Shown: positions 14,047-21,246 of the stretch, piece by piece
Layout of the letters: each line of letters begins with the position of its first letter
How positions within the stretch are numbered: the first letter of the stretch is position 1
Origin: an uncultured Bacteroidales bacterium
GTDB taxonomy: Bacteria; Bacteroidota; Bacteroidia; Bacteroidales; Muribaculaceae
Assembly (NCBI GenBank): GCA_900554345.1
Contig: USHH01000004.1
Location: 1 to 26,998, forward strand
Length of the DNA: 26,998 nt
Direction: 5' to 3'
Notes under the pieces: generated by a model
Databases searched by the model: none
The model's input: the letters and a program-made list of their open reading frames with translations, nothing else
What the model was told of the DNA's origin: nothing
Made by a program: the position numbers and the translations under genes

Positions 14047-14074
14047 TTTGTTTCGTGATTTTTTTCTATCTTTG
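14047..14074 (+). promoter_or_regulatory. Promoter of the M23 peptidase-merR operon
   Basis: TTTG (14047-14050), 16 nt, then TATCTTTG (14067-14074), a perfect -7 element with a short spacer. The start is expected near 14081. That leaves too little leader for an ATG at 14092 and supports the start at 14176. Confidence 0.6.
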
Positions 14075-14175
14075 CACCATACGGCTTCATCGTGTTGCCC
14101 GCATCTTGTGCGATATGGCTTATTTCCAGCCTGTTGTCTTTTTGTGCGGCTGCATTTGCCCGTTATGCGTCAGCC

Positions 14176-15144
14176 ATGGCAAGAAAGATTTATTATCTAT
14201 ATAATCCGGAGACCGACAATTTCGAGCGTGCGTTTCCCTCCCTGGGCGAGCGCATGCGCCGTGTGTCGCTCTTCCTCGTGGTCGCCTGTGTGGCCGGAGG
14301 GGCACTCTTCCTCATAGCCTGGCATGGCCTCGCCTCTCCCGACGAGCGCTCGCTCCGCGCCGAGAACTCGCGCCTCAAGGCGCAGTGCAACATTGTGGAG
14401 CGCCGTCTCGACAACGCACTGAAAGCGATGGCCGACATCCAGCACCGCGACGACAATTTCTATCGCGTAATGCTCCAGATGGAGCCGTTCAACAGCTCGC
14501 AGCGTGTGGCCGGGCTCGACAATGAGAGCCGCTATAAAAAACTATCGACCATGAGCGACGAGCAGCTGGTGGGTCAGCTCAACCGCAATATGGACCTCCT
14601 CGAGAGGCAGCTTTATGCCCAGTCGCAGAGCTTCAATCAGCTCCGCGACGCTTTCGGCCAGCAGAAGGAGAAGTTAGCCCATATCCCGTCGGTTGCTCCC
14701 CTTGCCTCTCCCGATTTTACTATCGCCGCAGGCTTCGGATTCCGTCGCGACCCCGTCTACGGGTTCTCGAAGTTTCACGAGGGGCTTGACCTCGTGGCGC
14801 CGGAAGGCACCCCTGTCCACGCTACGGCCGACGGTGTGGTGACCACGGCCGAGCGCCGGGCCGTCTTCGGCAACATCGTGGAGCTCGACCACGGATATAA
14901 CTACCAGACACGCTTCGCACATCTCCGCACCATCAACGTCTCCAAGGGGCAGCAGGTGAGACGCGGCGACGTGATCGGCACTCTCGGCAATTCCGGACAG
15001 TCGGTCGGGCCGCATCTGCATTATGAGGTGATATTCAAGGATGTGGCCGAAAATCCTGTCAACTATTTCTTCCTTGGCCTCTCCCCGGAAAAATATGACG
15101 AGATGGTGACTCTCGCTGAAAACGCCGCCAGCCTCATGGACTGA
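14176..15144 (+). CDS. M23-family (LytM-type) peptidoglycan endopeptidase, membrane anchored
   Basis: This 322-residue protein has a short cytoplasmic N-terminus (MARKIYYLYNPETDNFERAFPS, a pattern common in Bacteroidetes M23 proteins), one membrane helix at about 31-50, a charged coiled-coil at about 56-90 and a C-terminal zinc peptidase domain. Zinc and catalytic residues are present: His201 and Asp205 in FHEGLD, His249 in FAHL, and His280/His282 in GPHLHYEV. It should cut peptide cross-links in the periplasm or activate a partner. An in-frame ATG at 14092 exists but lies about 11 nt from the predicted transcript start, so 14176 is preferred. A MerR-type regulator follows after 10 nt. Confidence 0.88.
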   Translation: MARKIYYLYNPETDNFERAFPSLGERMRRVSLFLVVACVAGGALFLIAWHGLASPDERSLRAENSRLKAQCNIVERRLDNALKAMADIQHRDDNFYRVMLQMEPFNSSQRVAGLDNESRYKKLSTMSDEQLVGQLNRNMDLLERQLYAQSQSFNQLRDAFGQQKEKLAHIPSVAPLASPDFTIAAGFGFRRDPVYGFSKFHEGLDLVAPEGTPVHATADGVVTTAERRAVFGNIVELDHGYNYQTRFAHLRTINVSKGQQVRRGDVIGTLGNSGQSVGPHLHYEVIFKDVAENPVNYFFLGLSPEKYDEMVTLAENAASLMD

Positions 15145-15154
15145 TTCATCTATT

Positions 15155-15499
15155 ATGGAAACCGATCCGCTCAACAAGAAATACTATAAGATCAAGGATG
15201 TGGCCGACATGGTGGGCGTGCCGCAGTCAACGCTCCGTTTCTGGGAATCGGAGTTCCGCGAGCTGAAACCGATGCGCACCGGCAGCAACACCCGCTACTA
15301 CACGCCTGAAGACATAGAGACGGTGAAGATCATACACTATCTCGTGAAAGTCCGCGGACTCCGCCTTGAGGCGGCCAAGGCGGAGATGGCGGCCAACAAG
15401 GCGAATGTGAGCCGGCGTCTCGAAGTGATAGCGAAGCTTGAGGCCGTGCGCGACGATCTCAAGGGCCTTCTTGCGGCCTTTGAGAAGCGCAAATCCTAA
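15155..15499 (+). CDS. MerR-family transcriptional regulator
   Basis: This 114-residue DNA-binding protein has an N-terminal MerR winged helix: YYKIKDVADMVGVPQSTLRFWE (residues about 10-31) is helix-turn-helix plus the FWE signature, and NTRYYTPEDIETVKIIHYLV is the wing and following helix. A C-terminal helix (about 75-110) should form the dimer coiled coil. There is no ligand-binding cysteine set or effector domain. It is cotranscribed with the M23 peptidase (10 nt gap), a pairing that suggests a link to envelope or division functions, but this is inference. Confidence 0.85.
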   Translation: METDPLNKKYYKIKDVADMVGVPQSTLRFWESEFRELKPMRTGSNTRYYTPEDIETVKIIHYLVKVRGLRLEAAKAEMAANKANVSRRLEVIAKLEAVRDDLKGLLAAFEKRKS

Positions 15500-15526
15500 T
15501 CGGATTGACGCTTTGGTCGGCTTGTA

Positions 15527-15558
15527 GGGACATGCCTTCGGCATGCCGGTGGAATCCC
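15527..15558. repeat. Small palindromic element after the merR-type gene
   Basis: CATGCC (15531-15536), TTC loop, GGCATG (15540-15545), within a GGGA...TCCC frame. No T-run follows on either strand, so it is a poor terminator. It has the look of a short interspersed palindrome, but only one copy is visible here. Confidence 0.35.
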
Positions 15559-15568
15559 GTTGGGTATG

Positions 15569-16012
15569 TTACGGTTTCAATGCTGAATTGTAATATGACG
15601 GGTCGCCGGTCACCTCTTTGCCGATGAACGGCGGCAGGGGATAGGTGGCGTCTGGCGCCGGCAGCTCGATCTCGGCCACTGTCAGCCCCTCGAGACGTCC
15701 GTGATATTCGTCGATCTCCCATTTCCAACCCTCATAGTCCACTATATAGCGGGTCTTCCTCAGTATTCCCTCCTCGCAGAGTCCGAGCAGCTCCAGTGCG
15801 TCGGCGTGAGGTATCCCGTATTCAAACTCCTTGCGGCAGCATCCCTCGGTGATGCCTTTCACTGTGAGGAACCCCTTCTCGCCCCAGATGCGGACCCTCA
15901 CGGTACGTTCCGGGTCGCGGTTGAGATATCCCTGGCTTATCTCTATTTTCTCGCGGGCCATCTCCTTGAAGCTTGAGTCGGCCACAAGATATTTCCTTTC
16001 AATCTCTGTCAT
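15569..16012 (-). CDS. CYTH-domain protein (triphosphate tunnel metalloenzyme family)
   Basis: This 147-residue protein begins with EIERKYLV, the ExExK signature of the CYTH/TTM superfamily. It has the alternating strand residues expected of the tunnel fold: RTVRVRIWGEKGFLTVKG, CRKEFEYGIP, KTRYIVDYEGWKWEIDEYHG and VAEIELP near the C-terminus. Members hydrolyse inorganic triphosphate or other triphosphorylated substrates with a metal ion; bacterial single-domain forms are often tripolyphosphatases. The substrate here is unknown. The gene stands alone, with a -7 element very close to the ATG. Confidence 0.87.
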   Translation of the reverse strand: MTEIERKYLVADSSFKEMAREKIEISQGYLNRDPERTVRVRIWGEKGFLTVKGITEGCCRKEFEYGIPHADALELLGLCEEGILRKTRYIVDYEGWKWEIDEYHGRLEGLTVAEIELPAPDATYPLPPFIGKEVTGDPSYYNSALKP

Positions 16013-16030
16013 TTTATGGTTGTTTTATTG

Positions 16031-16038
16031 CAAAGTTA
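16031..16038 (-). promoter_or_regulatory. Promoter -7 element for the CYTH gene
   Basis: The minus strand reads TAACTTTG, exact TAnnTTTG, 19 nt before the ATG at 16012. No TTTG is found at the right distance upstream. The predicted leader would be only about 10 nt. Confidence 0.5.
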
Positions 16039-16099
16039 ATGTTTTTTTGCATACAGCGGCACGCCGACGTTGTCGCCGGCGTGTCTCTATGCTGTCGTC

Positions 16100-16381
16100 T
16101 CAGAGACGGAGATAGTCTTTTAGTGTCTCCACATAATCCTCGAAGGCCCTTCTCCCTGTTTCCGTCACCCGGCAGCTTGTGCGGGGACGCTTTCCCGACA
16201 TTCCTTTCTCTACACTGATATATCCGGCTCCGGAAAGCTTGTCGATCTGCACGCTTAGATTGCCGGCCGTAGATTCTGTCTTCTCTTTGAGATAGACGAA
16301 ATCCGCCTCCTCTACATTCATCAGTATCGACATTACGGCGAGCCTGAGCTGGGAATGCAGCAGCGGGTCAAGCTCTTTCAT
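16100..16381 (-). CDS. Small winged-helix transcriptional regulator (HTH_34-like, MarR/ArsR fold)
   Basis: This 93-residue protein consists almost only of a winged helix: LDPLLHSQLRLAVMSIL (first helix), ADFVYLKEKTESTAGNLSVQIDKLSGAGYISVEKG (helix-turn-helix and start of the wing), GKRPRTSCRVTETGRRAFEDYVETLKDYL (wing and dimer helix). This is the pattern of short Bacteroidetes regulators found next to membrane-protein genes. It overlaps the upstream membrane gene by 14 nt, so the two are translationally coupled. The operon promoter carries two matching palindromes, and autorepression by this protein is a reasonable guess. Confidence 0.82.
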   Translation of the reverse strand: MKELDPLLHSQLRLAVMSILMNVEEADFVYLKEKTESTAGNLSVQIDKLSGAGYISVEKGMSGKRPRTSCRVTETGRRAFEDYVETLKDYLRL

Positions 16382-17000
16382 TTCGTTTGGCTTTCTGGTT
16401 GATGATGTGGCCCGGAATTACCATCATGCAGATGAAGGCGAACATGAATATCGGCAGATACCATGCTGCGACGAGAGTCACTTTCCCTGCGATGCAGCAG
16501 AGCGTGAATATCCCGCAGGCGAGGCCCAGCGAGCCGCCTATGGTCAGCGATTTCTCCTTCACCACTATCCCCTGTATGATTTCGGCAAACGGCACAATCA
16601 CCAATGCGTAGGCAAACATCATCAGCCAGCTGTCTATGCCCCCTGTCATCAGGAAAGCGAGGCAGCATGCTGTGGCCGCTATTCCGATGAAGCCGACGGC
16701 GCTCCATATCTGCGACGTGATCCTGTCGGTGTACGTCTTCACGCCTTCAACCCTTCGTTGCCTCTTCGCCATTATCGGGGTGAGGGTGCCTCCGATGATC
16801 CATATCAGAAACCACAGCCAGTTGAAGGCCTGGTTGCGTGTGATCGCGAGCAGGGTCCATATCAGCACTGTCACTGCCACAGTGAGCCAGCCCCACATCA
16901 GCATGATGTTGCCGTTGCCCACGTATCTTTCTTTCGTGCGCGAGATCATCGCTGTGATCACCTCCAGACTCTCTTTCTCAGTCATTTCTTTCTCTTCCAT
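16368..17000 (-). CDS. Multi-pass membrane protein of unknown function
   Basis: I do not recognise a named function. The protein has a charged cytoplasmic N-terminus (EKESLEVITAMISRTKERY), then about six membrane helices beginning at IMLMWGWLTVAVTVLIWTLL and ending in a hydrophobic segment before a basic tail (INQKAKRNERA). No enzyme motif is seen. Start choice is uncertain: ATG at 17000 gives 210 residues, a GTG at 17024 in the same frame gives 218, and ATG at 16985 gives 205. I took 17000. It is paired with the winged-helix regulator downstream, which suggests a small self-regulated membrane module. Confidence 0.75.
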   Translation of the reverse strand: MEEKEMTEKESLEVITAMISRTKERYVGNGNIMLMWGWLTVAVTVLIWTLLAITRNQAFNWLWFLIWIIGGTLTPIMAKRQRRVEGVKTYTDRITSQIWSAVGFIGIAATACCLAFLMTGGIDSWLMMFAYALVIVPFAEIIQGIVVKEKSLTIGGSLGLACGIFTLCCIAGKVTLVAAWYLPIFMFAFICMMVIPGHIINQKAKRNERA

Positions 17001-17027
17001 TTCGGTTGTCGTTTTTGGTTTCACATT

Positions 17028-17046
17028 TGGTTTATTTTATAAACCA
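17028..17046. promoter_or_regulatory. Operator-like palindrome, site 1
   Basis: Arms TGGTTTAT (17028-17035) and ATAAACCA (17039-17046) are perfect inverted repeats around TTT. The same core, GTTTAT-N3-ATAAAC, occurs at 17111-17125. It lies just before the membrane-protein start codons, downstream of the predicted transcript start. Confidence 0.6.
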
Positions 17047-17060
17047 TTCTTGTCTGAAAA

Positions 17061-17086
17061 GAGGGCGGTCGCGCGTCGCCGCCCTC
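17061..17086 (-). terminator. Hairpin with T-run on the minus strand
   Basis: GAGGGCGG (17061-17068) pairs perfectly with CCGCCCTC (17079-17086) around a 10-nt loop, and on the minus strand TTTTC follows at once. It lies 90 nt past the trkH stop and can be that gene's terminator. It also sits just after the predicted start of the regulator operon, so it would be in that leader too. Confidence 0.6.
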
Positions 17087-17097
17087 CTATACGGCTG

Positions 17098-17129
17098 CAA
17101 AGGTAATCAAGTTTATGATATAAACCAAA
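17098..17129 (-). promoter_or_regulatory. Promoter of the membrane protein-regulator operon
   Basis: On the minus strand, TTTG (17126-17129), exactly 20 nt, then TACCTTTG (17098-17105). A full Bacteroidetes consensus. The expected start is near 17091. The spacer contains operator-like site 2. Confidence 0.7.
17111..17125. promoter_or_regulatory. Operator-like palindrome, site 2, inside the promoter spacer
   Basis: GTTTAT (17111-17116), GAT, ATAAAC (17120-17125): same arms and same 3-nt spacing as site 1, centred 81 bp away. It fills most of the space between the -33 and -7 boxes, where a bound protein would block RNA polymerase. Confidence 0.6.
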
Positions 17130-17176
17130 TCCGAAGCCTGTTTTTTTTGAAAAATTTTCAATCAGGCGAAGAAGGC

Positions 17177-18640
17177 TTACCGGCGCCAGAAGGAGGGGAG
17201 GAGCAGCACGAGGTATGTGAAGAGCTCAAGACGTCCGATAAGCATCATGAATGTGAGAAGCCATTTCACCATGTCAGGAAGCAACGCGTACGAGCCCCCC
17301 GCGCCTGTAGCTCCATAGCCCAGCCCGTTGCAGCCGATACACGATGTCACCATGAAATATGAGTCGGTGACGGTATATCCATACATGGTGATTATGGCGC
17401 TTGCCACGACGATGACCGACAGATAGAGGGCTATGAAGGCTGTCACCCTCGACACGACGGCGGTATCGAGCTCAGATCCATTGAGACGCACCAAATAGGT
17501 ACGCTTGGGGAAGACTGTCTTCTTTATCTGATTGCGGCAGCTCTCCCACATCACTATCAGTCTGTCGGTCTTTATGCCTCCTGTAGTGGAACCCGCGCAT
17601 GCGCCACACAGCATCAGCAGGATTGTGAGAAGCAGGGAAAACGGTCCCCACGACTCGGCTCCTTCGATGGTGAAGCCCGTAGAGGTGACGGCTGATACCA
17701 CATGAAACATAGGATAGACAAGCAGCCTGTCGAGCGTCTTCCCGGCTCCTCCTGCAAGTGCGGTAAGCAGTAGAAGCAGATACGCGGTCACGGTAATCAC
17801 CAGATAGGTCCTGGACACCGAGTCGCGGTATAGGCTGCGGAATCCTTTGACGGCAGCCGAGTAGAGCGTCATGAAATTAAGGCCTGCCACAAACATGGCG
17901 ACTGTAGCCACCATCAGGATATAGTCGGAATGCCAGTAGCCCAGACCCGCGTTCCGGGTGGTGAAGCCTCCCGTGGCTATCGTGGAGAAGGCCTGGCATA
18001 CACTGTCGAAGAGGTTCATCCCTCCCGTCATGAAGAGTATGGTTGTGGCCGATGTCAGCACGACATAGACACCCCACACCGAGAGGGCTGTCTGCCTTAT
18101 CCTCGGATGCAGCTTGCTGTGTACGATGCCTGTCGCCTCCGCCTGAAACATGGATATTCCGGAGGCCTTGTTCAGCTCGGGAAGCACGGCCAGCATGAAA
18201 AGGATGATGCCAAGACCACCGATCCACTGGGTGAGCGCTCTCCAGAAGAGCAGTGCGTGGGTGTGTGATTCCACATCCGGCATCACGCTGGCGCCGGTGG
18301 TGGTGAGCCCCGATATCACTTCGAAAAAAGCGTCGGTGAAGCCAAGGGCGTTTTCTCCGGTCATGAATGGTATGATGCCGAATATCGTGAACACTATCCA
18401 GATCAGTGCCGTGATTATGAATCCCTCCCGGCTGTGGATGGCCGATGTCTGGCTTTTTGTGCATAACGTGGCGATGCCTCCTGTAAGGGCGGCGCTGCCG
18501 GCCGCCGCTGCAAATCCAGTCCAGTCGCCCTCTCCGTAGAGAAGGCTCATGATTAAAGGAAGGAGGAGGATCAGAGCCTCGATGAGCACGAGACGCCCGG
18601 TCACATGGATGATTGTCCTGTATTTTATCATTACCGACAT
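17177..18640 (-). CDS. trkH: TrkH-family potassium uptake membrane subunit
   Basis: This 487-residue inner-membrane K+ (or Na+) transporter of the Trk/Ktr superfamily is built of four repeated M1-P-M2 units. Three pore loops are plain: SGLTTTGAS (110-118), FSTIATGGFTTRNAG and SAVTSTGFTIEGA. The fourth reads SCIGCNGLGYG, less regular than the usual form. A PELNKASGISMFQAE segment and GACAGSTTGGIKTDR are typical TrkH landmarks. It lies 36 nt after trkA, its regulatory subunit, in one operon. A longer or shorter start by three residues (M1 or M4) cannot be excluded. Confidence 0.93.
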   Translation of the reverse strand: MSVMIKYRTIIHVTGRLVLIEALILLLPLIMSLLYGEGDWTGFAAAAGSAALTGGIATLCTKSQTSAIHSREGFIITALIWIVFTIFGIIPFMTGENALGFTDAFFEVISGLTTTGASVMPDVESHTHALLFWRALTQWIGGLGIILFMLAVLPELNKASGISMFQAEATGIVHSKLHPRIRQTALSVWGVYVVLTSATTILFMTGGMNLFDSVCQAFSTIATGGFTTRNAGLGYWHSDYILMVATVAMFVAGLNFMTLYSAAVKGFRSLYRDSVSRTYLVITVTAYLLLLLTALAGGAGKTLDRLLVYPMFHVVSAVTSTGFTIEGAESWGPFSLLLTILLMLCGACAGSTTGGIKTDRLIVMWESCRNQIKKTVFPKRTYLVRLNGSELDTAVVSRVTAFIALYLSVIVVASAIITMYGYTVTDSYFMVTSCIGCNGLGYGATGAGGSYALLPDMVKWLLTFMMLIGRLELFTYLVLLLPSFWRR

Positions 18641-18676
18641 TCGACAATATGTTTACTGGATTGTCTCACCTTGGGG

Positions 18677-20011
18677 TTATCTGAAGAATCTCGTCACTTT
18701 TCTCAGCGCTCCGGGCATGAAGAAGACCACTGCATGGTCGCCGGGCCGCATCACGGTGCGACCTTCCACCAGCATTCCTTTTCCGTCGCGTATGATTCCC
18801 GCCACCGTGAGCTCGCTCGGTATGCGCAGGTCAGCCACCGGGCGCCCGGTGGCTCTCGAGTCCTCTCCGACTATGATTTCCGCGATCTCCATATATCCCA
18901 GCGATATGCACTGCATCGTGCTGATCTCGCTGTCGAGTAGCATGCTGAGGATCTTACCGGTGTTGAGCAGCTTCTTGTTGATGATTTTGTCGATCGAGAG
19001 GCTCTCTGCCTCGGGCATATACTGGAGCTCCTCTATCCTTGCCACCGTCTTCCCGACACCCTGCTCTCTTGCCACCATACACGACACTATATTGGTCTCC
19101 GAGCTTCCGGTCAGGGCAAGGAAGATATCGCATCTTCCTATGCCTTCGTCTTTCATGGTGGTGATGTCGTTGGTGAGCGAGTTGACCACAGCCACTGAGG
19201 GGAAGCGTGAGGCTACGACTCGGCAGCGTTCCTTGTCAGGCTCTATCACTGTGATGTCGTAGTCGGCATGAATGGTCTCGAGCAGGTTTTCTGTCACCTG
19301 CCCTGCGCCGGATATCATTATGCGGCGCGCCTCCGAGACCTTGCTGCCACACATCTCCGGTATCGCCCCGTAGTTTTCCGGCAATACCGAGAAATATACG
19401 GTGTCTCCCTCCTGAAGGATATCGTCACCGTGGGGGATTATCAGATTCTCTCCGCGGCGTATCGCGGCCACATGGAAAAGCCGGGGATTTGTGGCGACCT
19501 CTCTCAGAGTCTTCCCGCAGAGGCTGCCGTCAGCAAGCATCCTGACCCCTGATATCACCAGCGCTCCGTCGTGGATCTCGAGCCAGTCGGTCACCCAGCT
19601 GTGACGGATGAAGTGGCGTATCTCCCGGGCGGCAAGCCTTTCGGGCCGGATTATGAGGTCGATGCCGAATCTTCCAAACAGCTGTTTCTCCCTTTCGCCC
19701 CCGAGGTCGGGATTGTCTACCCTCGCTATGCAGCGTCTTGCGCCGCAGTCTTTGGCGATTTCGCATGCCACAAGATTCGTGGTGCCGTCAGGGGTCACGG
19801 CCACAAAGAGATGCGCGGCGTCGGCGCCGCATTCCATAAGGTCGTGGCGCGACAGCGGAGATCCATCATATGTGATGAAGTTGCCTGTAGCGTCAAGTTC
19901 CGCGAGATGCTCGGCATTGCTGCCTATCAGCACAACGTCCTGACCCTCCACGGAGAGGCTGTTGGCCAGATGAGTGCCTGTCTCTCCGTCGCCTGCGATG
20001 ATTATTCTCAT
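18677..20011 (-). CDS. trkA: TrkA potassium uptake regulatory protein (double RCK)
   Basis: This 444-residue cytoplasmic NAD-binding gating protein of the Trk system has two RCK repeats, each with an N-terminal Rossmann part and a C-terminal TrkA_C part. The first nucleotide loop is GDGETG (7-12); the second is GAGQVT (235-240). TrkA_C regions are seen around residues 140-210 (SLCGKTLREVA, GDDILQEGDTVYFSV) and 370-440 (TGRPVADLRIP, VMRPGDHAVVFF). It controls opening of TrkH, encoded next. Its ATG begins 1 nt after the stop of the acyltransferase gene, so expression is tied to it. Confidence 0.93.
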   Translation of the reverse strand: MRIIIAGDGETGTHLANSLSVEGQDVVLIGSNAEHLAELDATGNFITYDGSPLSRHDLMECGADAAHLFVAVTPDGTTNLVACEIAKDCGARRCIARVDNPDLGGEREKQLFGRFGIDLIIRPERLAAREIRHFIRHSWVTDWLEIHDGALVISGVRMLADGSLCGKTLREVATNPRLFHVAAIRRGENLIIPHGDDILQEGDTVYFSVLPENYGAIPEMCGSKVSEARRIMISGAGQVTENLLETIHADYDITVIEPDKERCRVVASRFPSVAVVNSLTNDITTMKDEGIGRCDIFLALTGSSETNIVSCMVAREQGVGKTVARIEELQYMPEAESLSIDKIINKKLLNTGKILSMLLDSEISTMQCISLGYMEIAEIIVGEDSRATGRPVADLRIPSELTVAGIIRDGKGMLVEGRTVMRPGDHAVVFFMPGALRKVTRFFR

Positions 20012-20012
20012 A

Positions 20013-21155
20013 TCAGATGATTGGTTTCTTATCTTTCAACGGCCATCCCGTCGTTGTGGTTCGGGGGATGGTTTTATTCCGCCCGTTCTTTATCGGGATG
20101 CCGGTCAGCAGCGAGAGCAGCCGGCTCTGTCGTGCCGTATATTCCAGACAGAGGCATACTCCGATAATCGGAAGAGCGACGACGGCAGCCACCGTTGTCG
20201 TCGGGATGAAATCGAGTCCCATGGCGATGAGTGGCTTCCTGAGGGCGCCCAGAGGGAAGAGGAAGAAATAATGGAGGAGGTAGATCTGTAGGCTTTTCCG
20301 GCCGAGCAGCGACCAGAAGCCGTAAAGTCTGCCGCGATGTCCGTCGGCTATCTTTTCATAAGTCAGGCAGAGCCCGGTAGCCACCGTTGCCAGCGAAGCG
20401 TGGAGCAGTGTCTTTGCTGGTAGGGTGATGTATTCAGTGCGCTTGAAAGGCAGAAGCTCCGGATAGGCCATCACTACGAGCGTGGCGGCAAGCACTATGA
20501 CGGAGCCGGTGAAGCCGAGGTCGGAAGTGGCAAACCGGTTGAACGCGCGGCTGTTGCATCTTGCCCACCCTCCGAAGACAAACACCGGGAAGTAGGAGGC
20601 GATGAACTTGAACGACAGGGCGTTTGAGACCTTGCCGGGCATGAGGAAATCGGCCACAATGAGCAGCGCCGCAGTCACTGCGAAGGCAATGAAGGGCAGA
20701 CTACCGCTCATCGGCCGCTTTTTTCGTATGACCGACGCGGCCGGCAGCGTCAGCTGATAGAGCAGTATGATGGCGAAGAGCACGGGTGTGAACCAGTAGC
20801 CGTTTTTCCATAGATTGCCCCAGAGGGCGGGAAAGGTGCAGACGAGATGTTTCTGAAGTCCGGAATGCGGATAATAGAATATACATAGCGAGCTGATGGC
20901 CACCATCGGCACGATGAGCTGGATGAAGCGGCGTCGCAGCGACACCGGTGCGAAGCCTTGCTCCGTCTCCTTCACCGTGAAATATCCGCTGATGAAGAAA
21001 AACAGAGGCATGTGGATTGAGCCGATCAGCCGGAAGGTTACTGAAGGCTCTGTGCCGGTTATGCCGTAGGTGAGCACGTGCCCCATCACCACCATATAGA
21101 TGGCGATTCCCTTGAGCACGTCGAAATATCCTATTCGTTTGTCTTCTGTAGTCAT
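20013..21155 (-). CDS. Acyltransferase family 3 membrane protein (predicted O-acyltransferase)
   Basis: This 380-residue integral membrane protein with about ten helices belongs to the AT3 family, which O-acetylates or succinylates cell-surface polysaccharides and similar molecules. The N-terminus FDVLKGIAIYMVVMGHVL holds the conserved motif with the functional His, and HMPLFFFISGYF is the second family signature. A basic loop (SLRRRFIQLIVPM) follows, as is usual. It is the first gene of a likely operon with trkA and trkH. No promoter could be recognised in the 90 nt upstream, which follow the hsdR stop. The acceptor molecule is unknown. Confidence 0.85.
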   Translation of the reverse strand: MTTEDKRIGYFDVLKGIAIYMVVMGHVLTYGITGTEPSVTFRLIGSIHMPLFFFISGYFTVKETEQGFAPVSLRRRFIQLIVPMVAISSLCIFYYPHSGLQKHLVCTFPALWGNLWKNGYWFTPVLFAIILLYQLTLPAASVIRKKRPMSGSLPFIAFAVTAALLIVADFLMPGKVSNALSFKFIASYFPVFVFGGWARCNSRAFNRFATSDLGFTGSVIVLAATLVVMAYPELLPFKRTEYITLPAKTLLHASLATVATGLCLTYEKIADGHRGRLYGFWSLLGRKSLQIYLLHYFFLFPLGALRKPLIAMGLDFIPTTTVAAVVALPIIGVCLCLEYTARQSRLLSLLTGIPIKNGRNKTIPRTTTTGWPLKDKKPII

Positions 21156-21246
21156 GTCTGCACAACGAATCCAAATCCTCAGTTTGTATATTCCTGCTGA
21201 AAATCTCTTGATGAAAACGCCTGATGAATTATTACCCTCTCTGAGA

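Noticed and set aside
14092..14175. N-terminal extension of the M23 peptidase starting at 14092
   Set aside because: The predicted transcript start near 14081 leaves almost no leader, and MARKIYYLYN at 14176 is the usual N-terminus of this protein type. The extension also adds an extra hydrophobic stretch ahead of the real membrane helix.
16060..16083. Hairpin CACGCCG/CGGCGTG as terminator of the regulator operon
   Set aside because: On the minus strand it is followed by mixed sequence and then A-rich bases, not T. It may be a chance G/C-rich pairing.
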